Below, one piece after another: positions 1 through 8,664 of a stretch of DNA of 64,000 nt. Location of the stretch: NCBI GenBank assembly GCA_947628675.1, contig CANRAR010000006.1:1-64000 (forward strand). Direction: 5' to 3'. Under the pieces are notes generated by a model. It ran no database searches. It saw only the letters and a list, made by a program, of their open reading frames with translations, and was not told the origin of the DNA. The stretch comes from an uncultured Clostridia bacterium (GTDB lineage Bacteria; Bacillota; Clostridia; Christensenellales; Borkfalkiaceae). Position 1 is the stretch's first letter. Each line of letters opens with the position of its first letter. A program made the translations under genes and the position numbers.

Positions 1-11
1 CCGCTTTTTAA

Positions 12-467
12 TGATGCGTCCCGATCCATATCTACCCGCAGTAGAACTCCCGTCCCGCCTTTTCGTCCCTCGCCCGCACAATAGCCCCTCTGGCGGAAGA
101 TTCCGCCTTTTCCCCTTGTCGAAGCCACCGCTCTCCCTTGCCCCGCCCCCCTGTCGAAGCACCCCTTGCCCTCCTCGACCCCCTCAACCCCCTTGCCTCC
201 CTTGCTCTTCTTTCCCCTGCAAGTTTTTTCTTATCTTTATTGAAATCCCCCCGTTCGTTCTGTTCTTTCCCGCTTAATTTCCCTCTCTTTCTATCTCATC
301 CCGCCATTGAAATCCCCCCCGTTCGTTCTGTTCTTTCCCGCTTAATTTCCCTCTCTTTCTATCTCATTCCGCCCCTTAATACGCGCCAGAATTTAACTCT
401 ACCCACAGTAGAGTTCTATTTTTCAAGCCATTTTTCGCCCAAAAGTAACTCTACTCCCGGTAGAATT
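12..467 (+). repeat. Three copies of an imperfect palindromic repeat (gatgcgtcccgat..ctctactcacagtagag family)
   Basis: 12-46 atgatgcgtcccgatccatatctacccgcagtaga; 395-415 aactctacccacagtagagtt; 447-467 aactctactcccggtagaatt. Confidence 0.8.
239..372. repeat. Tandem direct repeat, 2 x ~66 bp, in a pyrimidine-rich intergenic tract
   Basis: attgaaatcccccc(c)gttcgttctgttctttcccgcttaatttccctctctttctatctcat occurs twice back to back (from 239 and from 306). Confidence 0.9.
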
Positions 468-694
468 GCCAATTTTTCTCCCGAATTTTGCCGATTTTAC
501 CCGCCTTTTGCCCCTCTTGCTCCAAATTTTCGCCCATTTTGCCCCTCCCCCCCCCGCTTTTCGTCAATTTTACCCGCCTTTTGCCCGCGTTTTCCCCGAT
601 TTTACGCTGCCCCCTCATTATTCTCCCCCCGTTACCACACTCTCGCCCCCCCAAGCGCCCCACAAAAAAATTTTGTAAAATTTCAAACAAATGT

Positions 695-732
695 TTGACA
701 AACATCTGTTCGGGGTGTATAATGAAACCATG
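695..732 (+). promoter_or_regulatory. Sigma70-like promoter 6 nt upstream of ATG (predicted leaderless)
   Basis: TTGACA (695-700) - 17 nt - TATAAT (718-723) - GAAACC - ATG (730); no SD. Confidence 0.75.
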
Positions 733-1983
733 ATTTCCGAAGAGAAACTTCACATCCTCACCGAGTGCGCAAAATACGACGTCTCCTGCTCGTCCTCGGG
801 GAGCGCGCGCAAAAACGCGGGCGGCATGGGAAACGGCTACGTTTCGGGGTGCTGCCACTCCTTCACGCCCGACGGCAGGTGCATTTCGCTCCTCAAAATC
901 CTGCTGTCCAACGACTGCGTGTTCGACTGCAAGTACTGCATGAGCCGCCGCGCCTCCGATGTGCCCCGCGCCACCGCCGAGCCCGATGAAATTTGCGAGC
1001 TCGTCATGGACTTTTACAAGCGCAACTATATCGAAGGCCTCTTCCTCTCCTCCGCCGTGCACGTCTCGCCCAACTACACGATGGAGCGCCTGCTTCTCAC
1101 CGTCAAAAAACTGCGCACGGAGTACGGTTTCCACGGCTACATCCACCTCAAGGGCATCCCGAAAGCCGACCCCATGTACGCATTTGAGGCGGCGAAGTAC
1201 GCCGATAGGATGAGTTACAACGTGGAACTCCCCTCCGAGCGGAGCCTCAAACTGCTCGCCCCGCAGAAGAGCCGCGAGAGCCTGCTTCTGCCCATGCGGC
1301 AACTTGCGAAGGAGCGGCAAATTTTCAAGGAAGAAAAGCGGCGCGGCTATTTTCTGCCCGCGGGGCAGACCACACAGATGATCGTGGGCGCGTCGCCCGA
1401 GCCCGACGGGCAAATTTTGCGCCTCTCGCAGGCGCTGTACCGTGCAAACGGGTTAAAGCGCGTGTATTTTTCCTCGTATACGCCCGTCGTGCACGATTCG
1501 CTCCTGCCCGATGCACCCGCGGCGGCCATCCGCGAGCATCGCCTGTATCAGGCCGATTGGTTGTTGCGGTTTTACGGGTTCACGGCGGAGGAGATCTCCC
1601 CCGAGGATGAAAACCTCTCCCTCGAACTCGACCCCAAGTGCGCGTGGGCACTCAAAAATATGCACCTCTTCCCCGTGGAAGTCAACCGTGCACCCCTCGA
1701 GGTGCTCCTGCGCGTGCCGGGGATCGGGGCAAGGAGCGCGTATAAGATCATGCAGGCGCGGCGGTATACGTCGCTCACGTTCGACGATCTGAAGCGGATG
1801 CGCGTCGTCCTCAAGCGGGCGCGGCACTTTCTCACGGCGGGCGGAAAATTTTACGGGGAAAAACAGCAGGAGGCGGTGCGCGGACTGCTCGTAGCAGCGG
1901 AAACCCGCGCAAACGCCGTACAACTCAATATGTTTTCCCCCATGACGGAGGCAGCGCGGAGTGCGCTGACGGGAGAATTATGA
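730..1983 (+). CDS. Putative DNA modification/repair radical SAM protein (TIGR03916-like)
   Basis: CVFDCKYCMSRR radical-SAM-type cysteine motif, C-terminal HhH-like VPGIGARSAYKIMQARR; adjacent to TIGR03915-like gene. Start placed at MISEEKLHIL. Confidence 0.85.
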   Translation: MISEEKLHILTECAKYDVSCSSSGSARKNAGGMGNGYVSGCCHSFTPDGRCISLLKILLSNDCVFDCKYCMSRRASDVPRATAEPDEICELVMDFYKRNYIEGLFLSSAVHVSPNYTMERLLLTVKKLRTEYGFHGYIHLKGIPKADPMYAFEAAKYADRMSYNVELPSERSLKLLAPQKSRESLLLPMRQLAKERQIFKEEKRRGYFLPAGQTTQMIVGASPEPDGQILRLSQALYRANGLKRVYFSSYTPVVHDSLLPDAPAAAIREHRLYQADWLLRFYGFTAEEISPEDENLSLELDPKCAWALKNMHLFPVEVNRAPLEVLLRVPGIGARSAYKIMQARRYTSLTFDDLKRMRVVLKRARHFLTAGGKFYGEKQQEAVRGLLVAAETRANAVQLNMFSPMTEAARSALTGEL

Positions 1984-2705
1984 TCTATTTTTTCGACGGT
2001 ACCAAAGAGGCGTTTTTGTGCGCCTTCGCGCGCGCGTTCTCGGATAGAGAGGCGGTGCTCACTTCCATGAATGCCCAACTTTCACTGGGGCAACAGTCCA
2101 TCTTCGTGCCTGCGGAAGCGGCGCGCGCCGCGCAGATCGAACGGCGGTTGCGCGTTTTCGATAAAAATTGTATGCACGACCTCGATCTCCTCCTCCGCTG
2201 CGGGGATGCCCACAGGGACGCGGCGGCGTTTTCCTACTTCAAACTGCTCGCCGAGAAGAAGCGCCCCGTGCGCGAGATGCTCGCAGAGCCCGCCGTGATC
2301 GCCGCCACCGAGTGTATGCGGCGGGTGGGGTTTGAAGTGCACCGCTTCCACGGGTTCGTGCGCTTTTTGGAGTGCGAGAGCGGCGCGCTGTACGCCCCCA
2401 TCTCGCCCGACCACGACATCTGCGACCTGCTCGTCCCCCACTTCCGCGCGCGCCTGCCTCAGTTCCCCTTCGTCATTCACGACGTCAAGCGCAAAAAAGC
2501 CGCCGTCTACGACGGCTCGCACGATTTCCTCGCCCCGCTCGACCGCGCCGAGGTTGCGCTCTCGGCGGATGAGGCGGCTTGGCAGTCGCTCTGGAAGAAT
2601 TACTACGCGAGCGTGAACATCCCCTCGCGCGAGCGCTTAAAGCAGATGCGCGGCTATATGCCCGTCCGCTATTGGAAATTCATGCCCGAAAAACAGGGCA
2701 TCTAA
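1980..2705 (+). CDS. TIGR03915-like DNA metabolism protein, partner of the radical SAM gene
   Basis: 4-nt overlap with preceding CDS (ATGA); MIYFFDGTKEAFLCAFARAF...VPHFRARLPQFPFVIHDVKRKKAAVYDG typical of the family. Confidence 0.8.
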   Translation: MIYFFDGTKEAFLCAFARAFSDREAVLTSMNAQLSLGQQSIFVPAEAARAAQIERRLRVFDKNCMHDLDLLLRCGDAHRDAAAFSYFKLLAEKKRPVREMLAEPAVIAATECMRRVGFEVHRFHGFVRFLECESGALYAPISPDHDICDLLVPHFRARLPQFPFVIHDVKRKKAAVYDGSHDFLAPLDRAEVALSADEAAWQSLWKNYYASVNIPSRERLKQMRGYMPVRYWKFMPEKQGI

Positions 2706-3032
2706 GCGCCCGCGGCTTCTCCCTCGGTGTCCTGTTGATCCCCCGCCGCCGCGCTCGCCTGATTTTATCCCCTTCCTCTTCGAGGAGGGGGACACAGGGG
2801 GAGGAGCCCTCCCAAAAGCAGTTCGCCCCATGATGAACGCCCCGCGGCTTCTCCCTCGGTGTCCGCGTCATTCTGAACCCCCTGGCGGGGGTGAAGAATC
2901 CCGAACAACGAAGTCGCTCCCAATATCAAACAGCGCCCCGCGGCTTCGCCGCGGGGCGCATAAAATTGTCATTTCGCCCGACGCGTAGCGGCGCACGAAG
3001 TACCAAGCGAAGCGCGTGGAGAAATCTCTACT

Positions 3033-5144
3033 TCATTCAAAATACGTCACCGTACCGTCTTTTTTCACCGTCCCGTCCGTGCACGTCACGGTGTAATCAG
3101 CGGTACCGTCATCCCAATAACGGTCATCCCAATAGAGGTCTTTCTTAATCGCTTGCCATTCCTCTATCGTTCCCGTGAATTGAATATCCGTTAAATTGCT
3201 ACAACCCCCGAACGCCAAGGGCCCAATCTCAGTCACGCTGTCGGGAATTTCAATGCTTGTCAGCCCACTACAATCATAGAACGCCCACCACCCGATTTCG
3301 GTCACGCTGTCGGGAATTGTAATACTCGTCAGCCCGCTGCAACCACCAAACGCATACCACCCAATCGAGGTCACGCTGTCGGGAATTGTAACGCTCGTCA
3401 GCCCACTGCAACCATAGAACGCCCTCTCCCCAATCCAGGTTACGCTATTGGGAATTTCAATGCTCGTCAGCCCGCTGCAACCCGAGAACGCATAATCCCC
3501 GATCGAGGTCACGCCGCTCCCGATCGTCACGCTTTCAAGCCCGCTGCAACCCGAGAACGCATAATCCCCAATCCAGGTTCTGCCGCTCCCGATGATCGTA
3601 ACACTCGTCAGCCCGCTGCAACCCGAGAACGCATGATCCCCAATCTTGGTCACACTATCGGGTATATCAATGCTCGTCAGCCCGCTGCAACCCGAGAACG
3701 CATACTCCGAAATCAAGGTCACGCCGCTCCCGATCGTAACGCTCGTCAGCCCCTCGCAATCCACGAATGCCCGCGTCCCAATTTCAGTTACGGGGGCATC
3801 CTCATGCCATGCGGAAATCACAATGTCGGTATCCGTACAACTTCCCCGACGCACGACCCAATGATCGCCCGACCTCTCAAATACAAGCCCCTCGCTCGAA
3901 TTATCCTTGATGCCGCAGTTGCATTCGCGGTTTTTCATGTTGTGCTCGTGCCCTTCTTTCGCATACACTGTTCCGCCGACTTTCAGCACGTCGCCCACAA
4001 TCGTGCCTTCTCTCGTTGTAGTGGATGAGCCTGTCTTGTCCATTCCGTTTGAGGGGTCGTAGGAGAGCGTCACTTTTTCGCCATCAAAGGTTATTTTGCC
4101 CCGTTCTCCATCCTCATCTATCCATGTGCCGCCCGAAAGTTTATAAAATTTCTCCATGTTGTACTCTTCCGTCTCGCCGTTGTAGGCATAGTACGTCCCA
4201 TTATGGCGGTTTGCAAGCCCCACAGGAACGGCAATCGCTACAACAATGGCAATAATAAGCACGGCGGCAAGAAAGATTGACAATTTCTTGTGCTCTTTTA
4301 TCCATGTTTCCACCTTTGTAGGCTTCGCCGCCGCGATTTTTGCCTCCTGCGCTTTGACGAGCGCGGGATAAGTCTTGCGGAGATGTGCTCCCACAAAAGC
4401 GCACACAAGAGCGGCAAGCGAGCAAATAAGCGTGAACACAAGCACAAGAATTGGCGCAGTACCCGCCTTCATGAGCCCCAGCCCGCCGTCATCGCTTGCG
4501 ATTTGCCCCATCATGATGCAAGCGATGAGGAAGAGCACAAAAAACAGCACATATCCGATGGCAGTCAGTATGTTGCGCAGAAAAATTTTCTTGCCCGCGA
4601 TCGTAAACCGCTTATCGCGCATATTGGAAAAGACGCAGGAAATGAGGAGGAGGAATGTAATAAACAGCGCAAGGGCGGCAAACACGATGAGCGCCGTCAT
4701 CGAGCCCGTAAAGGACATTCCCGCATAATTAGAACTTTCATACACGTTGCCGTAACTCATGCTCGGGATCTTCTGCCCCATAAATTCGCCGCCGGGCATC
4801 ACCGCGACGGGTGTGAGGAAGAAGAGAAACAGGAGCACGGAAAAGAGTGCGAGGAGCGCCGCGGGCAAAATGCACACTGCGGCATACAGTTTTTTCGTGC
4901 CCGCCGTGACGGGCTTTCCCGCCTTTTGTGGTTGCCTCGCCGCGGGCGAGGTCTGTGGCGCAACGGGCGCGGGCGCACTCTGCGTCTCAAACGAATAGCC
5001 GCACTCCGAGCAAAATTTTGCGCTCGCTTTCAGAACCGCCTTGCACTTGGGGCAAACTTTTTCCTCTTCGAGGAGCCACGGTTCTCCGCACTCGGGGCAA
5101 AACTTTCCTTCAAACTCCGTACCGCATTTTTTGCATTTGTTCAT
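3033..5144 (-). CDS. Zinc-ribbon membrane protein with C-terminal BspA-like (LRR_5) leucine-rich repeats
   Basis: N-terminal CxxC zinc ribbons (MNKCKKCGTEFEGKFCPECGE...CPKCKAVLKASAKFCSECG), TM segments, then repeated SGLTSIxIPDSVTxIGxxAFxGC units. Confidence 0.85.
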   Translation of the reverse strand: MNKCKKCGTEFEGKFCPECGEPWLLEEEKVCPKCKAVLKASAKFCSECGYSFETQSAPAPVAPQTSPAARQPQKAGKPVTAGTKKLYAAVCILPAALLALFSVLLFLFFLTPVAVMPGGEFMGQKIPSMSYGNVYESSNYAGMSFTGSMTALIVFAALALFITFLLLISCVFSNMRDKRFTIAGKKIFLRNILTAIGYVLFFVLFLIACIMMGQIASDDGGLGLMKAGTAPILVLVFTLICSLAALVCAFVGAHLRKTYPALVKAQEAKIAAAKPTKVETWIKEHKKLSIFLAAVLIIAIVVAIAVPVGLANRHNGTYYAYNGETEEYNMEKFYKLSGGTWIDEDGERGKITFDGEKVTLSYDPSNGMDKTGSSTTTREGTIVGDVLKVGGTVYAKEGHEHNMKNRECNCGIKDNSSEGLVFERSGDHWVVRRGSCTDTDIVISAWHEDAPVTEIGTRAFVDCEGLTSVTIGSGVTLISEYAFSGCSGLTSIDIPDSVTKIGDHAFSGCSGLTSVTIIGSGRTWIGDYAFSGCSGLESVTIGSGVTSIGDYAFSGCSGLTSIEIPNSVTWIGERAFYGCSGLTSVTIPDSVTSIGWYAFGGCSGLTSITIPDSVTEIGWWAFYDCSGLTSIEIPDSVTEIGPLAFGGCSNLTDIQFTGTIEEWQAIKKDLYWDDRYWDDGTADYTVTCTDGTVKKDGTVTYFE

Positions 5145-5164
5145 CGTTTTTCTCCTTTTTCCGC

Positions 5165-5205
5165 GGGCAAAAAATAAGGACGCCCGACAATATCGGGCGC
5201 CCGCA
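5165..5205 (-). terminator. Terminator-like hairpin in the leader of the zinc-ribbon/LRR gene
   Basis: Minus strand: GGGCGCCCGATATTGTCGGGCGTCCTTATTTTTT, just before SD aaaaaggagaaaaacgATG. Confidence 0.5.
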
Positions 5206-5223
5206 TTGAGTATCCCGTATTGT

Positions 5224-5307
5224 CTGCGTCACAATTCCCTGTATGCAAGGAAAAGGATACACCGATGCCGTTGTATCTTTTGCATACAGTATTGAATTGT
5301 GACGCAG
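5224..5307. repeat. 84-bp imperfect palindrome
   Basis: Arms ctgcgtcacaattc..ctgtatgcaa..aaaaggatac / gtatcttttgcatacag..gaattgtgacgcag. Confidence 0.85.
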
Positions 5308-5394
5308 TTTTAGTATACCATGCGGGCGGAAAATTTGCAATGCTTTTGCCGAATTTTTGAAAATTTGCGGTTTACGGTGAGAAAAATCGGCGCG

Positions 5395-5889
5395 CTATTG
5401 CCGCGAGACGAGGGATTTGGCGGCGTCGCGGAGGCGGCGGAGGTGCTCCTCCTCATCGTCGCGGAGGCGGGCGAGGACCGCCGCGGCGGGTTCATCTTTG
5501 AGGCAGGCGATCATGCGTTCGTACTCCGAAATGGCGGTGCACTCGGCAGCGATGTCGGCGGCGAGCATGGCGCGCGAGGACTTCGCGTAATTGACGCACG
5601 AGGCGGAGTAGTACGAGACGGGATACGGCGGACAGGCGGTGAACACAGGCGGCGCGCCGAGTTTCACGATGAGCGTCCCCAAAATTTGCAAATGGCGCAT
5701 CTCCTCCTTGGCGATCGACATAAGGAGCGCGGCGAGTTCTTTTTCCCCGCTCCCGCCGAGCAAGATCGACTGGTACACATATTGCAAGACCGCCGTGAGT
5801 TCGCCGTCCTTTCCCGCATACGCGGGCGAGACGACGCGAAGTGCCCGCACGTTCTCCCCGATTTCATTCAGTCCGTAATCTTCCGCCAT
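5395..5889 (-). CDS. Ferritin-like diiron domain protein
   Basis: AVLQYVYQSILL..ELAALLMSIAKEEMRHLQILG..AISEYERMIACLKDEPAAAVLARLRDDEEEHLRRL: ExxH-type helices. Confidence 0.7.
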   Translation of the reverse strand: MAEDYGLNEIGENVRALRVVSPAYAGKDGELTAVLQYVYQSILLGGSGEKELAALLMSIAKEEMRHLQILGTLIVKLGAPPVFTACPPYPVSYYSASCVNYAKSSRAMLAADIAAECTAISEYERMIACLKDEPAAAVLARLRDDEEEHLRRLRDAAKSLVSRQ

Positions 5890-6005
5890 GGCTGCCTCCT
5901 CTTTTCCTTCATCGTATGCCGCGCGCCGAAAATGGGTGACGGCCTCAAAATTTCTTCCGCGAACGCTTGCCTTTCCACGCGCTTTGTGCTATGATTTTTG
6001 TGAAA

Positions 6006-7049
6006 ATGGTGAACGGTATGGATGATTTTACTCTCGGCAACTTGATGCGCAACAAGGAGCGCATCCCCGACCCCATGCGCTACAGGAAGGGGCTCGTGAA
6101 CTATCGGCGCGCGGGCGGAAGCGGGCTGAAACTGCCCGAAGTTTCGCTCGGGCTCTGGCACAACTTCGGAAGCGTGGACAACTTCGAGGTCATGCGCGAC
6201 ATGATCTTCACCGCCTTCGACAGCGGCGTCTGCCACTTCGACCTCGCCAACAACTACGGGCCTCGCAACGGCTCTGCCGAGGAGAATTTCGGCAAAATTT
6301 TGCGCGAGAATTTCCGCGGCTACCGCGACGAGATGTGCATCTCCACCAAGGCGGGCTTCGGAATGTGGAAGGGCCCGTACGGCGACGGCGGGAGCAAGAA
6401 GTACCTCACCGCCTCGCTCGATCAGAGCCTTTCCCGCCTCGGGCTCGACTACGTGGACATCTTCTACCACCACCGCCCCGCGCCCGAGACCCCCATCGAG
6501 GAGACCTGCTACGCCCTCCACCGCCTCGTGGAACAGGGAAAGGCGCTGTACATCGGCATTTCCAATTACGACAAAGAACAGACCGAAGCGGCCGTTGCCG
6601 TGTTCCGCGAACTCAAGACGCCCTTCATCCTCAACCAATTCTGCTACAACCTCCTCGACCGCCGCATCGAGGAAAACGGGCTCAAGCGCTACGCCGCCGA
6701 GACGGGCTTCGGAATTATCGCCTACTCGCCGCTCGCGCAGGGGCTCCTCTCCGACAGGTACCTTCGCGGCATTCCCGCGGACAGCCGTATGCGCAAAAGT
6801 TTCACTTTGAAGGAGGAGCGGCTCACCCCCGCCCTTCTCAAAAAACTGTTCGCGCTCAAAGAGGTTGCCGAGCGGCGCGGACAGACGCTCGCCGAACTCG
6901 CCCTCTCGTGGGTGCTCCGCGACAAAGTTGTGACGAGCGTCATTGTGGGCGCTTCCTCCTCCGCACAGATCCGCGAGAACCTCAAGGTGAACCCCGCTTT
7001 CACCGAAGAGGAACTCGAAGAGATCGAGCGCATTTGCAAGTCGGAATAA
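6006..7049 (+). CDS. Aldo/keto reductase (YghZ/GPR-like)
   Basis: PEVSLGLWHNFG..FDLANNYGPRNGSAEENFGKIL..STKAGFGMWKGPYGDGGSKKYL..GISNYD..FNQFCYNLLDRR. Start uncertain (6006 or 6018). Confidence 0.9.
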   Translation: MVNGMDDFTLGNLMRNKERIPDPMRYRKGLVNYRRAGGSGLKLPEVSLGLWHNFGSVDNFEVMRDMIFTAFDSGVCHFDLANNYGPRNGSAEENFGKILRENFRGYRDEMCISTKAGFGMWKGPYGDGGSKKYLTASLDQSLSRLGLDYVDIFYHHRPAPETPIEETCYALHRLVEQGKALYIGISNYDKEQTEAAVAVFRELKTPFILNQFCYNLLDRRIEENGLKRYAAETGFGIIAYSPLAQGLLSDRYLRGIPADSRMRKSFTLKEERLTPALLKKLFALKEVAERRGQTLAELALSWVLRDKVVTSVIVGASSSAQIRENLKVNPAFTEEELEEIERICKSE

Positions 7050-7066
7050 TTGAAATTTTTTTCCTT

Positions 7067-7141
7067 TTCCCGTCCCCGCCCGCGCGCGCAGTTCCCCCCT
7101 ACGGGGGGAACTGCGCGCGCGGGCGGGGACGGGAATTTTTT
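7067..7141 (+). terminator. Very long GC-rich hairpin followed by T-run, downstream of aldo/keto reductase
   Basis: CCCGTCCCCGCCCGCGCGCGCAGTTCCCCCC-TA-CGGGGGGAACTGCGCGCGCGGGCGGGGACGGGAATTTTTTTT, ~30-bp perfect arms. Confidence 0.7.
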
Positions 7142-7290
7142 TTGCGCCGCCGCCGTTTTTGTTCCCCTCTTTTGATTTTTGAATGTTCGAAAAATTGCCC
7201 TTCATTGCAATTTTATCGTACCATACAAATTTTACTTTCGGGGGGATATGTGACAGGGTTTTTTGAAAAATTTCAAAAAATTTTTTGCCC
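7067..7290. repeat. Composite intergenic repeat copy 1 (long hairpin + conserved gtaccat...ggggatatgtgacaggrttttttgaaaaa)
   Basis: Same order and orientation as 46982-47205. Confidence 0.75.
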
Positions 7291-7326
7291 GCCGACGGGG
7301 TCGGCGAAAAAAAGCAAGGAAATAAC

Positions 7327-7362
7327 AACTCTACTGAGAGTAGAGTTAAATCGGGACGCATC
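7327..7362 (-). repeat. Palindromic repeat copy (gatgcgtcccgatttaactctactctcagtagagtt)
   Basis: Reverse complement matches copies at 12-46, 395-415 and 43121-43220. Confidence 0.8.
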
Positions 7363-7436
7363 GATAAAAGGCAATGGAAAATAAAGCAGAAGGATAAAAA
7401 TAAAAACAGGAAAAGCGAGTTGGGAAACCTCCCCCT

Positions 7437-7520
7437 GTGTCCCCCATTGCGGAGAAAGGCTCCGCAAATCATATGGTCGCCTTTCCCGAAAGCCATAAGG
7501 AAGGCTCCTTTCCAAGGAGG
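7437..7520 (+). repeat. Family-3 intergenic repeat copy 1
   Basis: ccccattgcggagaaaggctccgcaaatcatatggtcgcctttcccgaaagccataaggaaggctcc; near-identical to 49204-49283. Confidence 0.85.
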
Positions 7521-7524
7521 GGGG

Positions 7525-7611
7525 CGAACTTCGTTGCTCGGGATTCTTCACCCCTTCCCGCGCCCCGCCCCACAGGGGCGGGGCGCGGGAAGGGGGTTCA
7601 GAATGACGCGG
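7525..7611 (+). repeat. Family-1 hairpin repeat (cttcgttgctcgggattcttcacccc..hairpin..ggggttcagaatgacgcgg)
   Basis: Conserved flanks, long self-complementary stem ccccttcccgcgccccgcccc/ggggcggggcgcgggaagggg. Confidence 0.9.
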
Positions 7612-7763
7612 TGGACGAGCGCGGGGCAGAATGACGCGGGGGGATGGGCGGGTGGCCGGACAAAATGACGCGGCAGGACGGGCGGGCGGACAGAATGCCA
7701 CGGGGGGATGGGCGCGGAGGCAAAAAAGCCCCGTGGAGGGGCAGGGCGGACTTCGTTGGGGGG

Positions 7764-7820
7764 AAGATACACTCACGCGCGCCCCGCGGCTATGCCGCGG
7801 GGCGCGCGTTCGGTATGAGG
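7764..7820 (+). repeat. Family-2 hairpin repeat (aagatacactcac..hairpin..gttcggtatgagg)
   Basis: Stem gcgcgccccgcgg/ccgcggggcgcgc between conserved flanks. Confidence 0.85.
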
Positions 7821-7828
7821 GAAAGAGA

Positions 7829-8656
7829 TTACAAAATGGCGAGGGCGTCGAGCCAGAAGCAAGTCATGGAGAGGAGCACCAAATAGAATGCAAACCACTT
7901 GTAGTTCGCCTTGCCGATGACTTTCAGCATGACCTTGACGGAGAAGAGACCGAAGGCGGCGGCGCACAGGACGCCGACTACCATGCCGACGATCTCGGGC
8001 CCGCCCATGGTAAGTGCGAGCCCCTCCTCGCCGGGGAAGATGAGGTCTTTGACCTCCATGACGACGCTTCCCAGAATAATGGGAATGCTCATCATAAAGG
8101 AGAACTTGGCGACGTCCTCCCGCTTCGCCCCTGTAAGGGTACCGGCGACGATGGTGGAGCCGCTCCGCGAGATGCCCGGGAAGAGTGCGACCGCTTGCAT
8201 GAGACCCATGGGGACGGCGTTCTGCCAATTGAGGGGCTTGGGCGCCTTCCATCGCTTGGCGACGAGTTCGCAGGTGAGCAGCATGACCGCCGTGCAGGCA
8301 AAGCAGATGGCAAGATACAGTAGCCCCTGTGCACCCGCGAAAATTTCGTCTATCTTATCCCCTGCGAGGACGCCGACGATGGCGGCGGGAATGGTGGCTA
8401 CGACGAGCATGAGGAGCGTTTTGAAGGGCTTTTTGAAGAGCCCCACAATATCCCGCCAAAAGACGAATATGACGGCTGCGAGCGTTCCGAGGTGCAGCAT
8501 GACGTTGACGAACATCATGCTTCCGCCCGCCATTTCGTAGCCCAAGACGCGCTGCAAGAGGGATAAATGTCCGCTTGAAGAAACGGGTAGGAACTCGGTG
8601 AGTCCTTGCGCCGTACCTAATACGATGGATTTCCAGATCGCTTCAAAATAGTCCAT
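7829..8656 (-). CDS. uppP: Undecaprenyl-diphosphatase UppP/BacA
   Basis: MDYFEAIWKSIVLGTAQGLTEFLPVSSSGHLSLLQ..PGISRSGSTIVAG motifs. Confidence 0.95.
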   Translation of the reverse strand: MDYFEAIWKSIVLGTAQGLTEFLPVSSSGHLSLLQRVLGYEMAGGSMMFVNVMLHLGTLAAVIFVFWRDIVGLFKKPFKTLLMLVVATIPAAIVGVLAGDKIDEIFAGAQGLLYLAICFACTAVMLLTCELVAKRWKAPKPLNWQNAVPMGLMQAVALFPGISRSGSTIVAGTLTGAKREDVAKFSFMMSIPIILGSVVMEVKDLIFPGEEGLALTMGGPEIVGMVVGVLCAAAFGLFSVKVMLKVIGKANYKWFAFYLVLLSMTCFWLDALAIL

Positions 8657-8664
8657 ACAAAATG

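Noticed and set aside
451-1413. 320-aa minus-strand ORF opposite the radical SAM gene
   Set aside because: Antisense to a gene with clear motifs and promoter; no domain signal.
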